Below are positions 17,374 to 26,500 of a DNA stretch of 64,000 nt, piece after piece. The stretch comes from an uncultured Opitutales bacterium (GTDB lineage Bacteria; Verrucomicrobiota; Verrucomicrobiia; Opitutales; Intestinicryptomonadaceae). The position numbers were made by a program, and so were the translations under genes. The notes under the pieces are model-generated. The model worked only from the letters and a program-made list of their open reading frames with translations. It made no database searches and was not told where the DNA came from. The first letter of the stretch is position 1. The number at the start of each line of letters is the position of its first letter. The stretch is from assembly GCA_944389175.1 (NCBI GenBank), contig CALXLK010000002.1:1-64000 (forward strand), read 5' to 3'.

Positions 17374-18093
17374 ATGGCAAATTTAATAAAAACAACATGG
17401 TTGACACAGGCGGGCTTTATTTTTGATACGCCGGATTGCAGAATAGTGGCAGATCCGTATATGTCGGATTCATGCGCAAGAAGCGGGTTGCCGCGAATGG
17501 TCGGCGTCCCGGTTTCGTTCGCCGAATTGAAGCCCGACTACGTGTTCTTTTCGCACGACCACCGCGACCATTTCGACGAAGACAGCGTCGGGCCGATTTA
17601 CAAAATGTACCCGAATGCGGCTTTCGGAGGCCCCCTAAGCACGAGAGCCCACTTCAAAAAAATGGGGTGCGATTCCCTGAAATTTCAGACGTTTACAAAA
17701 GGCAACGAGTATTCATTCAGGGGCTTTACGCTGGTTTCGGCGCCGGCCTACCACCAGGACCCCTACTCCATGGGCATGATATACAAATTCGATAACAAGA
17801 CGGTGTATTTGAGCGGGGATACGTTATTTGAGCCGACGCTCGCCCGAGATGTACTAGCCGCCGCCGGGAGGCCGATAGACGCGGTTCTCATCTGCATTAA
17901 CGGCAGGCTCGGGAACATGAGTTGGCGCGACGCTGTCAATGTGGTGCGGGAGATTAAACCCAAAGTTGCCGTTCCAATGCATTGGGGGCTCTTTGCAAAA
18001 AATACGGAGGATCCAAAACCGTTTGCCGAAGAAGTTAAAAAGATGGGAATAGACTGCCAGATACCAAAACCGGGCGGGTTGCTGAACCTGTAG
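17374..18093 (+). CDS. UlaG-like metallo-beta-lactamase-fold hydrolase (copy 2)
   Basis: This 239-residue paralog of the protein at 10528 keeps the same metal ligands: SHDHRDH (60-66), His127 in YHQDP, Asp149 in SGDTLFE, and the late PMHWG motif. The two proteins align over their full length, including INGRLGNMSW versus INGKLGNMNW and the end FAKNTEDPKPFA versus FADNTEDPAPFA. The start at 17374 follows GAGG at a good distance; the longer frame from 17302 lacks this support. Here the gene stands alone rather than in a sugar operon. Lactonase or phosphodiesterase activity is possible; the family call is firm, the substrate unknown. Confidence 0.82.
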   Translation: MANLIKTTWLTQAGFIFDTPDCRIVADPYMSDSCARSGLPRMVGVPVSFAELKPDYVFFSHDHRDHFDEDSVGPIYKMYPNAAFGGPLSTRAHFKKMGCDSLKFQTFTKGNEYSFRGFTLVSAPAYHQDPYSMGMIYKFDNKTVYLSGDTLFEPTLARDVLAAAGRPIDAVLICINGRLGNMSWRDAVNVVREIKPKVAVPMHWGLFAKNTEDPKPFAEEVKKMGIDCQIPKPGGLLNL

Positions 18094-18167
18094 GCGGCCT
18101 TATTTTTTTTGAGTGCTTTTTTGCCGCAGATGTTCTTTGGTCAAATATAACGTACGACATAAAAAGC

Positions 18168-20105
18168 ATGTTTAGAATAATATTAGTTTTGTCGAGAATG
18201 GCAGTTGCCTGCATTTGCGCTTTGGGCGTATATGCGCTCGCCACGTCGGAGCCGTCCCGATTGCCCGGCGATTTGGACAGCCTTCCCGACTTCGACTGGC
18301 GCTCGTTCGCCCGCCAGAAGTGGAACAGCGGCAACCAGGCCGCAGCATTGGCCGCGTTGGAGTACGTCATCGAAAACAGATTGCCGGACGCCCCGGCATG
18401 CTCTGCTTTGTATTCCCAGTATCTGGAGGATATAAGGGCGCGCAAAAGCCCATGCGGGCGGGCAATCGCGGCGGGCAAGGGGTTCCTTTTAGGCGACATC
18501 GACGGCTGGGATTCGCTCGCAGGGGCGGCAGTCGCCGATCTCTTCCTCTACGGAGATCTTCGCGATATGGCAAGGGAGTCCTTCGCGGGCGACAAACGCG
18601 ATAATTTTGTCTTGGCGCTGGCTTCCGCGGGGGCGGCGACTTCCGCGTTAAGCTATATGCCGGCGACATCCGCGGGCGGCATCGGGGCGGACATATCGCT
18701 ATCTCTGCTGAAGTCCCTCAAGAAGGCGGGGGCTTTGTCGGCGTCCATGGCAAGGCAGGTGGCCGATATTGCAAGGCGCGCGGCAGAAGGCATCAAAAAG
18801 TGCGCGGCGGCAAAAGACATTGCCGGGGCGAAGAGAATTTACGCCGAGATGCTCGAGGGTCTCTCTTCGGTTTACGAGCTTTCAAAACGCACCAAGACGT
18901 GGTCGGAATTTTCCACAATTATGGCGTCAGTCGGCGATCTCGGACAGCTAAAAAAGTTAAACGCGGTTCTAAAAGAGCCCAAAAAGGCGAGAACGCTCGA
19001 GAGGGCTTTGCTCGTAGACTCGGCCAATTCAAAAAAAATTTCGGCCTATGCGGCCGCCGGCGGAGATTTGGCAGTATTAAACGATTCGATGCGCAAAGGC
19101 TGGGTAGGCGTGGGCCATGTCCTCAACCAAACCAAAAAAGGCTCTCGCATATTAAAGAACGCGCGTAAGGCCTATGTTCAAGCAAAGGAGGATCTATCCG
19201 AGATACTGCTTAAAAACGGCTGGCAGTTGCGTTGGGCGCTATTGGGCGCGTTTGCCTTAATTGGAACCTTGTGCGTAGTTTCACCCGCTTCGGCGTACAG
19301 AATCGCAGGCGACGTTTCAAAAGGGGCGCCGAGGCGGCATAAAATTTGGAGAACGGTACAGTTTTTCATTCTAATATTCGCCGCCGAGGGCGTTCTTTTC
19401 TTCATATTTGCCAGGCCGCTGCGCCATCGAGAGCCCCTTAAGGCTTTCAATTCATCCGCAGTGTGGCGGATAGATTCCCAGATAAAGGAAGATCATTTTC
19501 TCAACGAGGAGCGCATTTGCCATTTCCTGACGCCCGCGGTTAAGATAGGCGAGAACATCTATTTGCCTGTATCTTTGCAGCGCCTGGGCTTTACCTGGTG
19601 CGAAATCTCAAAAGGCGGCGTTTATAAGCTTTGCATAGTGGCGTCGAAAAGCGGCGAAAACCCGGTGTCGTTTGTCGTCGAGAGTATCATTCTGCCGCGG
19701 CATCCCTTGGGAATGGCCCTTATAAAAGTTGGCGCCGATACGGGGTTTTTTGCCGCGGGGGGGCCACCCGAGATAAAAGACGCCCTCTGCTTTAGTTCCG
19801 AATTTGGCGCGACGAATAAAAACGCCGAACTTCACTTGGCCGATTCCGGCTTTGTATGTCCGGCGGGGAGCGCGCAGATAGGCGACTGCCTTATAGGAAA
19901 CTCCAATAAATATTACGGCATGTTTCTGGACGCGGAAAACAGGAGCTTAAAATGTAGCAGACTCCCCTCCGCCGCGGAACTTGAGGGCGCCGAGCAAATT
20001 ATTCTTACAAAGCCTGCAGACAGCACTTATTATACCGAGTTTTGCAGGCAAATATCCCGCTTGCAAAAGGAGGGGCAAATTCCGGAAGATTTAGGCGGAA
20101 AATAG
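18168..20105 (+). CDS. Unrecognised 645-residue membrane protein
   Basis: I do not recognise this protein. It has a hydrophobic N-terminus (4-24) that could be a signal peptide or anchor. A long alanine- and lysine-rich helical region (about 45-345) contains a possible TPR-like repeat early on and a coiled-coil-like stretch. Two clear membrane segments follow (about 356-376 and 397-415), then a C-terminal domain of about 225 residues with mixed strand and helix character. The C-terminal domain, with TPAVKIGENIYLPVSLQRLGF and the later cysteine-containing segments, may face the periplasm. The gene follows the second UlaG-like gene by 74 bases and may share its transcript. No catalytic motif could be assigned. 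Confidence 0.7.
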   Translation: MFRIILVLSRMAVACICALGVYALATSEPSRLPGDLDSLPDFDWRSFARQKWNSGNQAAALAALEYVIENRLPDAPACSALYSQYLEDIRARKSPCGRAIAAGKGFLLGDIDGWDSLAGAAVADLFLYGDLRDMARESFAGDKRDNFVLALASAGAATSALSYMPATSAGGIGADISLSLLKSLKKAGALSASMARQVADIARRAAEGIKKCAAAKDIAGAKRIYAEMLEGLSSVYELSKRTKTWSEFSTIMASVGDLGQLKKLNAVLKEPKKARTLERALLVDSANSKKISAYAAAGGDLAVLNDSMRKGWVGVGHVLNQTKKGSRILKNARKAYVQAKEDLSEILLKNGWQLRWALLGAFALIGTLCVVSPASAYRIAGDVSKGAPRRHKIWRTVQFFILIFAAEGVLFFIFARPLRHREPLKAFNSSAVWRIDSQIKEDHFLNEERICHFLTPAVKIGENIYLPVSLQRLGFTWCEISKGGVYKLCIVASKSGENPVSFVVESIILPRHPLGMALIKVGADTGFFAAGGPPEIKDALCFSSEFGATNKNAELHLADSGFVCPAGSAQIGDCLIGNSNKYYGMFLDAENRSLKCSRLPSAAELEGAEQIILTKPADSTYYTEFCRQISRLQKEGQIPEDLGGK

Positions 20106-20289
20106 CTTTGCGCGGCTTCCAGCCGCCCCCAAAACGGCGCTTGGCCGCGCATCAACTTCTTTTGCTTTTTTGCCGCGGCATAACCTAAGCGGCGGGGTGC
20201 CCAACGGCGCTTTTTTTTCGGCGGATTTTGCGCTAAAATATTCAAAAAAAACTTGTAAAAGGTTGGTCGTTTATATTGATTGTTAGGCA

Positions 20290-21816
20290 ATGGAACGTTT
20301 AGCACTAATATCGGTCAGCGATAAGACTGGCATTGTTGAATTTGCGAAAGATTTGGTCTTTCATCAAAAGTACACAATTCTTTCCACTGGCGGCACCGCA
20401 AAACTGTTGACTCAGAACGGGATTCCCTGCACGGAAGTAAGCCAATACACGGGCTTCCCGGAAATGATGGACGGCCGCGTCAAGACGTTGCATCCTAAAA
20501 TCCACGGCGGACTTCTCTGCCTGCGTTCCAATCCCGACCACATGAGGCAGGCTCAGGAAAACGGCATAAGCATGATAGACTTGGTTGTGGTCAATCTGTA
20601 TCCTTTTGAGGCGACCGTCGCAAAGCCCGGTTGCACTCTCGAGCAGGCGATTGAAAATATCGACATCGGCGGCCCTTCCATGCTGCGCTCCGCAGCCAAG
20701 AACCATAAGGACGTGACGGTCGTATGCGACGCAAACGACTATCCCGCCGTTTTGGAGGCCATAAGGCTAGGCGGCGAAAAACTTTTGCAACTCCGCAAAA
20801 AGCTGGCTCTTAAAGTGTACCAGCGCACCAGCGCCTACGATGCGGCGATAGCCAACTATCTGAACGCAAAATATAACGACAATGCGCTTCCGGATACGAT
20901 AAATATAGGCTTGCCCATGGTTCAGAAGATGCGCTACGGGGAGAATCCGCACCAGCCGGCGGCCCTTTACGGCGACTTCAACAAATATTTCCGCCAGCTC
21001 CACGGCAAGGAGCTATCTTACAACAATATCGTCGACATAAGTGCGGCGGCCGATTTGATCTCGGAGTTCGACAAGCCGACCCTGGCGATACTAAAGCACA
21101 CCAATCCCTGCGGCGTGGCCAGCTGCGATGATCTCGTCGAGGCTTGGAACCAGGCCTTTGCCACCGATACGCAGGCGCCTTTTGGCGGCATAATTGTGAT
21201 GAACAGGAGGCTCGAGGGGGATCTGGCGCAGATAATATCAAAAATCTTCTCCGAGGTTATTATAGCGCCGGACTTTTCCGACGAGGCCATCGAAATTTTG
21301 ACAAAGAAAAAGAACCTGCGCCTTATGCTTTCCACGTACAAGGCCAAGCCGACTGTCCAGGTAAAGAGCGTCGTCGGCGGGGTAGTCGCCCAACTTTCCG
21401 ATTCCATCGAGGAGCTTAAATCGAATATGAAGGTTGTCACCAAAAGGCAGCCCACCGAGCAGGAGTGGCAGGCCATGCTCTTTGGCTGGAAGGTCGTCAA
21501 ACACGTAAAGAGCAACGCGATAGTATATGCCGGCTGCGAGAGAACGCTCGGTGTCGGCGCGGGTCAGATGTCGAGGGTTGACAGCTCGCAGATTGCGGTG
21601 TGGAAGGCACAGCAGGCAAACCTTTCGCTCAAGGGCAGCGTCATTGCAAGCGACGCCTTCTTCCCGTTTGCCGACGGCCTCATAGCGGCGGCCAAAGCAG
21701 GGGCTACGGCGGCCATCGAGCCGGGCGGCTCCATAAGGGACGAGGAAGTCATCAAGGCCGCCGACGAAAACAACATGGCGATGGTATTTACGTCGGTGCG
21801 CCACTTTAGACACTAA
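20290..21816 (+). CDS. purH: Bifunctional AICAR formyltransferase/IMP cyclohydrolase
   Basis: PurH catalyses the last two steps of de novo IMP synthesis, formylation of AICAR and ring closure of FAICAR. The 508-residue length is normal. The N-terminal MGS-like cyclohydrolase domain (about 1-190) shows [18 protein letters not shown] and [13 protein letters not shown]. The C-terminal transformylase domain has the signature LKHTNPCG (about 258-265) and ends with DAFFPFADG and the usual RHFRH terminus. It lies 22 bases ahead of the LysM gene and probably shares a transcript with it. purF, for the first step of the pathway, is at 60345. A strong identification. Confidence 0.97.
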   Translation: MERLALISVSDKTGIVEFAKDLVFHQKYTILSTGGTAKLLTQNGIPCTEVSQYTGFPEMMDGRVKTLHPKIHGGLLCLRSNPDHMRQAQENGISMIDLVVVNLYPFEATVAKPGCTLEQAIENIDIGGPSMLRSAAKNHKDVTVVCDANDYPAVLEAIRLGGEKLLQLRKKLALKVYQRTSAYDAAIANYLNAKYNDNALPDTINIGLPMVQKMRYGENPHQPAALYGDFNKYFRQLHGKELSYNNIVDISAAADLISEFDKPTLAILKHTNPCGVASCDDLVEAWNQAFATDTQAPFGGIIVMNRRLEGDLAQIISKIFSEVIIAPDFSDEAIEILTKKKNLRLMLSTYKAKPTVQVKSVVGGVVAQLSDSIEELKSNMKVVTKRQPTEQEWQAMLFGWKVVKHVKSNAIVYAGCERTLGVGAGQMSRVDSSQIAVWKAQQANLSLKGSVIASDAFFPFADGLIAAAKAGATAAIEPGGSIRDEEVIKAADENNMAMVFTSVRHFRH

Positions 21817-21838
21817 TTTTTAATCCGCTAAAAAATAT

Positions 21839-22684
21839 ATGTCGTTTTACAACGGAAGCATGGAAAAGAAAAAAGCCATGGCCGCCTTGGCGGTGGCCGC
21901 GGCTGTCGTCTTGTACGTGCTTTCGGCCGGCGGCTGCGACATGGCGGGCGACGACAAGCTTGTAAAAGAGACTCAGGAGCCCAGTTATCAGCGGGCTATG
22001 GAGGAGTTGCGTAGGGGAAATCCCCAGGAGGCTCTCGCCGATTTCACGAAAGTCGTGGAAAAGCGCAGGGACGCGCCCGAGTCGCACTTGGAATTGGGGC
22101 GCATATATCTGGGGCAGATGAACGATCCCATATTTGCCATATACCACTTCAGAAAGTACCTTGAGCTGTGCCCGAATTCGCCCGCTTCCATGCATGTCAG
22201 GCAGATGATAGACACGGCGAAGAAGAAATACGCCGCATCGCTTCCGGAAAGCCCCTTTGAGAACAACATGAGGCGCTTGGAGCTCGAGCAAATGTGGCAG
22301 AAGGCCCAGGAGGAAAACCTCGCGCTAAAGCAGAAACTTGTGGAAACGGCCGAGCGCAACGACAAACTGCAAGTCGAGTTGGAGCGCGCGAGAAAATCTC
22401 TGTCGGACAAATCCGCGGAAATATCGCAGAAGCAGGCCTCGCTTGAGTCTCCGAGAAGGCAGCAGGTTGTCCAGCCCCGGCAGGCGCAGGCAAAGACTTC
22501 CGTTTCGGTTTCGCGCGACATTCCCGCCACGTATGTCGTTCAGCCGGGCGATACGCTATCGAGCATAAGCAAACGCTTCTACGGAACGAGCAACAGATGG
22601 CGGCAGATATTCAAGGCAAACCGCGATAGGCTCGCCTCTCCGGAATCGCTCTCCCAGGGCCAGACTATACGTTTGCCCCGGTAG
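21839..22684 (+). CDS. Envelope protein with TPR-like region, coiled coil and C-terminal LysM domain
   Basis: This 281-residue protein has an N-terminal export sequence ending near Cys33. The LSAGGC sequence there resembles a relaxed lipobox, so it may be a lipoprotein. A TPR-like helical region follows (about 45-110: RRGNPQEALADFTKVVE), then a charged coiled coil (about 140-205), and a LysM peptidoglycan-binding domain at the end (about 232-280: YVVQPGDTLSSISKRFYG). It should sit in the periplasm and bind peptidoglycan, possibly as a scaffold for division or cell-wall enzymes. An internal ATG at 21860 is an alternative start. It follows purH closely and is closed by the terminator at 22711. 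Confidence 0.85.
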   Translation: MSFYNGSMEKKKAMAALAVAAAVVLYVLSAGGCDMAGDDKLVKETQEPSYQRAMEELRRGNPQEALADFTKVVEKRRDAPESHLELGRIYLGQMNDPIFAIYHFRKYLELCPNSPASMHVRQMIDTAKKKYAASLPESPFENNMRRLELEQMWQKAQEENLALKQKLVETAERNDKLQVELERARKSLSDKSAEISQKQASLESPRRQQVVQPRQAQAKTSVSVSRDIPATYVVQPGDTLSSISKRFYGTSNRWRQIFKANRDRLASPESLSQGQTIRLPR

Positions 22685-22710
22685 GTCGTTATCCCTTAAG
22701 CAATGCAAAA

Positions 22711-22740
22711 AGACGCCCGTGTTGGGGGCGTCTTTTTTTT
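22711..22740. terminator. Bidirectional terminator between the LysM gene and the phage-derived operon
   Basis: AGACGCCC (22711-22718) pairs with GGGCGTCT (22726-22733), with seven more thymines after the stem on the plus strand and an A-run before it. It can end both the plus-strand LysM transcript and the minus-strand capsid operon. A closely similar terminator lies at 45867-45897. Confidence 0.88.
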
Positions 22741-22762
22741 ATATGATTTTTTGCGCGAAAAT

Positions 22763-23359
22763 TTAGTAGGATTCAAACCCTATAAAGCCGTATCCCCAGT
22801 AAATTTCCTGAGGGGTGTATTTGTAGGATTCGGGTTCTATGACGCACATGGGAATTGACGAGCCCATAAAGCCGAAATCCAGGTCAAAGACTATATTGTC
22901 TTGGGCCTCTTCTTTCTTTACGAGCTTGAATCCGTTCCATGAGAAATCGACCGCGATTTTGTAGCCCATCTGCATTTGGGCAAAGTCGGTTCCCGGGGGA
23001 TAATTCTCTTTGAAATAGGGGCCGTCGATTTGATAGTTGCCCATCTGGCTGGAGCATCTCAGATAGGGCTTGTCGCCGCGAAGAATCCTGTCTTTGGGCT
23101 TCATGGCGCATACGCAGGAATCGCTTACGCCTTTGTAGTCAAAGCTGACGTAGTCGCCTACGGGAAGGCCTATTTCGGTGCTGTCGAGGGCTATTTGCAG
23201 AAAGATGGTTATTCGCGCCTCTTTTATGCGCCAATAGTTGAATACGGCCAAGTCGGCGGGCCCCCATGTCATGAAGAAATTGTCTTCGCCTATTGGGCGC
23301 GTTTTTAGGTCTTCATAAGATAGGGGCAGGAGGCTTGAAAATTGAGTTTCGTTATTCAT
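22763..23359 (-). CDS. Unrecognised last protein of the phage-derived operon
   Basis: I do not recognise this 198-residue protein. It is rich in aromatic residues and glycine (for example WGYGFIGFESY at the C-terminus), has no signal peptide or membrane segment, and should be mostly beta-structured. Its start overlaps the end of the hub-like gene by 8 bases, so the two are translationally coupled. In phage gene order, a beta-rich protein after the hub is often a tail-tip, fibre or baseplate component, but no specific similarity is visible. It is the final gene before the terminator at 22711. Confidence 0.75.
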   Translation of the reverse strand: MNNETQFSSLLPLSYEDLKTRPIGEDNFFMTWGPADLAVFNYWRIKEARITIFLQIALDSTEIGLPVGDYVSFDYKGVSDSCVCAMKPKDRILRGDKPYLRCSSQMGNYQIDGPYFKENYPPGTDFAQMQMGYKIAVDFSWNGFKLVKKEEAQDNIVFDLDFGFMGSSIPMCVIEPESYKYTPQEIYWGYGFIGFESY

Positions 23360-25052
23360 ATTGGGGCTCCGTCATGAATATTTTTGCCTTGCATAGATAG
23401 CCGTTGTACAAGACGTACGATTCGTGCAATGAAAGAGTCTCGTCGGCCTCCAGCTCTTCCGGATTTAAGTCTATGCGCTTGTCGTTCTCCTTGCTCGATA
23501 TGACCAATCTCGAAAACGAATTTTCATTTTCAACTTGAGTGTCGGAGACCGTTCCTATCGTTACGCTTGTGGAGGCGTTTATCTTGCCGGACGAGCTGTC
23601 GAGCCACAGCTCCGATACCTTGCGTGAACGGTTTATCCTAAAGAGTTCCACGATGTTGTCCGGATACAGGTTTTTGCTCGGGCCGAATTTTAGGCTGAGA
23701 AGATTGTTTGCTATGTCTTCCTCTCCGTAATAGACGGGGGTGGGCAGCGTTATGGCCTCCTCATGCCTGTATAAGGTTATGTTTTTGCCAAAGTAATTTT
23801 CAATTTTGCCGCCCACTATTTGGACTGAGCCGTCGTATTGGACAGGGGAGGCCGCCTCATAAATGGCTTTTGCAAGCCCCGATGGAATCTCTTCTACCGT
23901 CTGGGTAAGCACCCTTCTTGAATACGTGCCGCTTTGGGCAGTAGTGGTGACCATTCGTATGGATATGTCTTTTGTGACTACGCTTCCGTCGGAATCGGTG
24001 TAGGAAACTTTACCCTTTATGGTGTCCTTTTCATAGTCGCAGTTGAGAGTCTCGTTTATGCAGCCTTCAACCAGTTCGTAGGAAAGTTCGCCTGATCGCG
24101 AATAGGAGATTAGCTCGAAATCCTCGAGGTCTTGCAGGCACGCCACATGGTCGCGCCACCAGTCTTTCGATTCGGGGCGTATTGTTTGGGTTTTGATTGT
24201 AGTCGATTGCACATATGCTTTCGAGCCCGAGAGTTCTACTTCCATAACTATCGTCTTTTTGTCGGGAACAGAATCGGCCGGATACCTGTCTTCGTATATC
24301 TCCAAGTACGAGGCATCGTCCACGGTGTTTTCCCTCTCGTATTTTATGGACACCGAGCTTGCCGACAAGTCTTCGCGGCGTTTGGCGGAATAGTTGCGCA
24401 CGAGTCCGCTGTGCGTCTGCAGGTCGGCGTTTTCCAGCGCGGATAGCTTTATTATGTGGAGCAGGGGAGCCCCCGGTGTATTGTAGTCGAAATACATGCG
24501 GCAGGAGGGCGACCATTTTAATACCCTGCAAAGAGCCTCCGCGCAGGAGATGTCGCGGCATTCGTCGAAAACCATTTTGCTGTCGAGATCTATGGTGCCT
24601 ATCTGGAAGTCGGCGTTGAGAGAGAGGGCGTATTCGAGTATGTCGCGCGCCTGTTCGGCCACCGTCAACTTTAAACCGTTAAAAGCCCGCCCGAGCACGA
24701 CCCTGCTAATGCTGTGGCCGGAGAGTATGCCGTTTGAGTAGGCGAGAGTCCTTTGTTGGTACACTATCTGCTCGAGCTCCTCGAAAGCGTTCTTTGCCAC
24801 TACCCTTATTTTGGGATTTTTTTCGTCCTCAACCTTGTATATCTGCGATATTTTTCCGCGGAATTTTTTTAGCGAACCGTCGAAGAGTTCTATCGTTTGG
24901 CCGTATTTCCAATTTTGCGCGTCGGAAGAATCGTCAAACTCGGAATCGAGAGTGTCGCTTGATAGGTTCTGGCGCGTCAATATGCACTTTAGGCATTTTA
25001 GGTCGTTTAACGATGAGGATGAACCGCCTGCTTTTATCGTGGCCGTCGTCAT
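23352..25052 (-). CDS. Phage tail hub-like protein
   Basis: This 566-residue protein resembles tail hub or baseplate proteins (gp27/gpD-like and siphophage Tal-type N-terminal domains). The pattern includes an early strand-rich domain with FDGSLKKFRGKISQIYK and a segment typical of hubs: ARDILEYALSLNADF followed by SCAEALCRVLKW and LLHIIKL (about 130-220). The rest is strand-rich without obvious enzymatic motifs. It overlaps the 52-residue gene upstream by 4 bases and the next gene by 8. No tape-measure, tube or sheath gene accompanies it, which is odd for a hub. The assignment is from pattern recognition and should be tested by structure prediction. Confidence 0.6.
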   Translation of the reverse strand: MTTATIKAGGSSSSLNDLKCLKCILTRQNLSSDTLDSEFDDSSDAQNWKYGQTIELFDGSLKKFRGKISQIYKVEDEKNPKIRVVAKNAFEELEQIVYQQRTLAYSNGILSGHSISRVVLGRAFNGLKLTVAEQARDILEYALSLNADFQIGTIDLDSKMVFDECRDISCAEALCRVLKWSPSCRMYFDYNTPGAPLLHIIKLSALENADLQTHSGLVRNYSAKRREDLSASSVSIKYERENTVDDASYLEIYEDRYPADSVPDKKTIVMEVELSGSKAYVQSTTIKTQTIRPESKDWWRDHVACLQDLEDFELISYSRSGELSYELVEGCINETLNCDYEKDTIKGKVSYTDSDGSVVTKDISIRMVTTTAQSGTYSRRVLTQTVEEIPSGLAKAIYEAASPVQYDGSVQIVGGKIENYFGKNITLYRHEEAITLPTPVYYGEEDIANNLLSLKFGPSKNLYPDNIVELFRINRSRKVSELWLDSSSGKINASTSVTIGTVSDTQVENENSFSRLVISSKENDKRIDLNPEELEADETLSLHESYVLYNGYLCKAKIFMTEPQYE

Positions 25053-25207
25053 AGGTCGTTCCTCGAATTTTTTATTTGCTCTGAAAGTTCGTCGAGTTTG
25101 CCCTGCAATCTTGCAAGCTCTCTTTCGATGTCGTCGACTGCCTTTGAAAGCGCGTCTATGCTTTCCGATATTTGGGAGTCTATTGTTTGAAGTTGATCGT
25201 CTTCCAT
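25049..25207 (-). CDS. 52-residue coiled-coil protein
   Basis: This short frame runs from ATG at 25207 to a TGA that overlaps the ATG of the hub-like gene (ATGA, 4 bases). It starts 4 bases after the stop of the gene before it. The protein (MEDDQLQTIDSQISESIDAL and on) has a heptad pattern of Ile/Leu over most of its length and high charge, so a coiled coil is expected. The tight coupling on both sides supports translation. It could be a linker or assembly chaperone between connector and hub; it is far too short to be a tape-measure protein of normal size. Confidence 0.7.
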   Translation of the reverse strand: MEDDQLQTIDSQISESIDALSKAVDDIERELARLQGKLDELSEQIKNSRNDL

Positions 25208-25211
25208 TTTG

Positions 25212-25586
25212 CTATGCCTGGTTGAATTGATACTTTGTTGATGTGTACATTCCCTCCACCGCGGTTTTTGCGTTGGATAGCACCGCGGCGTCTATTTTTA
25301 GAATTTCCTCCCGGGTGTTCTCGTCGAAAAAAATCAATTCCCCGTCGGAGAGGGAATTAAGCGCCGCCGAATGTTCCAGCGCAAATTTTGCCGCGAGCGC
25401 CTCGCTTTCGTGCGCCCGCTCTATTTCAAAAACAACCAACATTCTGCTGTTGCCCCGCTGGTACACTATTGACGCCGGAGCGTCTATGGCGTAAACGCTG
25501 GAAACCTGGTTTTTTAGGTCTATCGAGAGCGATTTCGGCGGTTGCGCGCCCTCGTTTAATATTTTAGACGAAAACGAAATAATCAT
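25212..25586 (-). CDS. Unrecognised small phage-derived protein
   Basis: This 124-residue protein has no motif I can name. It is a mixed alpha/beta sequence with no membrane segment. Its ATG overlaps the stop of the preceding connector-like gene (ATGA), and the coiled-coil gene follows after 4 bases. By position, between connectors and hub, it could be a tail-completion, tube or tip-adaptor protein. Start and frame are well supported by the coupling; function is open. Confidence 0.7.
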   Translation of the reverse strand: MIISFSSKILNEGAQPPKSLSIDLKNQVSSVYAIDAPASIVYQRGNSRMLVVFEIERAHESEALAAKFALEHSAALNSLSDGELIFFDENTREEILKIDAAVLSNAKTAVEGMYTSTKYQFNQA

Positions 25587-26008
25587 ATTTTTATACTGTT
25601 TATATTAAAGTTTATCTTTATCTGGGAAGTTCCCGTCGGCCCTTTGAGGTATTCCAAAGGGGAGGTTTTTCGCAAGAGAAGTTTGCCGCGCGCCGAGTTT
25701 ACGCCGAGGCGCAGATTGTGCAGGCGCCGGCACAGAATCTCCGCGATTTCCAGGGGGCTTGCGGTATCGTCTTCCGGAATGTCGGCCACGCTTACTATCA
25801 AGCTCAAAAGCACGTCGTTTAGCACGACGCTTTGCGCGTTGCATGCCGCCGATTGCGGCTGAGGGCGCCCCACAACTATGGTTGCCGACGAGGCCATTTG
25901 GTGGCAGTCTTTCGATAGGCCTTCGGCCTCGAGGCATAGCTTTGAGAGAACCGGATCTCTTGCAATTTCGCACAGGAGCGCCTTTTGAATGTTTTCTAGC
26001 ACAGACAT
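25583..26008 (-). CDS. Probable phage head-tail joining or tail-terminator protein
   Basis: This 141-residue protein opens with an amphipathic helix (SVLENIQKALLCEIARDP), then alternates strand segments ending in a beta-rich C-terminus. This layout is common in small head-tail joining and tail-terminator proteins of Mu-like and other tailed phages. Its start codon shares one base with the stop of the gene before it (TAATG), and it overlaps the next gene by 4 bases. Identification rests on size, fold pattern and position; sequence similarity to a named family is not obvious. Confidence 0.6.
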   Translation of the reverse strand: MSVLENIQKALLCEIARDPVLSKLCLEAEGLSKDCHQMASSATIVVGRPQPQSAACNAQSVVLNDVLLSLIVSVADIPEDDTASPLEIAEILCRRLHNLRLGVNSARGKLLLRKTSPLEYLKGPTGTSQIKINFNINSIKI

Positions 26009-26454
26009 TAGAATCCCTCCGTGGAGCTGCGGCTTAGCCTGCGTTTTTGGCCTCCGAAAGAAATCGAGTATTTGCGCGCGGTTCTAACGGCATTGCGCGG
26101 GCGCGTGACAGGCACGAGCCCGTCGGATACCCTCTTGAGCAGGTCGAGGCAATTCTCGAGGGCCTTTTTTTGCGAGGCCGTAAATTCCATCGTGGGTATT
26201 CTCGTCTGCAAAATTGCGGCGGCCAGGCGCATCGCGCATTCCCTTAGCTCTGGCGGAATTTTTGAATAATTTTCGTCGAGCATATTCAGGCCGCTTGCGG
26301 CTATCTCGGCGCGCACGCGCGATACGGCCAAGTCTATGGCTTTTTCCGGCATCGAAGCGTCGCCGTTTCTCAGCGATTCCGCCTTGAGCAGATCGAGCTG
26401 GTTTTTGTTTAGTATTTGCGATAAATCGCACGGGGAAATGGTTGTCCAGTTCAT
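26008..26454 (-). CDS. Probable phage head-tail connector (DUF1320/gp36-like)
   Basis: This 148-residue, mainly helical protein resembles the Mu gp36 / DUF1320 adaptor family. Its N-terminal region reads like the family (CDLSQILNKNQLDLLKAES, then AIDLAVSRVRAEIAASGLN), followed by PPELRECAMRLAAAILQTR and a basic tail. Such adaptors attach below the portal vertex and join head to tail. It starts 46 bases after the capsid gene. The C-terminal 25 residues are rich in Arg and Ser, unlike the Mu protein. Confidence 0.62.
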   Translation of the reverse strand: MNWTTISPCDLSQILNKNQLDLLKAESLRNGDASMPEKAIDLAVSRVRAEIAASGLNMLDENYSKIPPELRECAMRLAAAILQTRIPTMEFTASQKKALENCLDLLKRVSDGLVPVTRPRNAVRTARKYSISFGGQKRRLSRSSTEGF

Positions 26455-26500
26455 GGCGGTAAAATTAGGGGCCGCCGCGCACGCGGAAGCCCCATATCGA

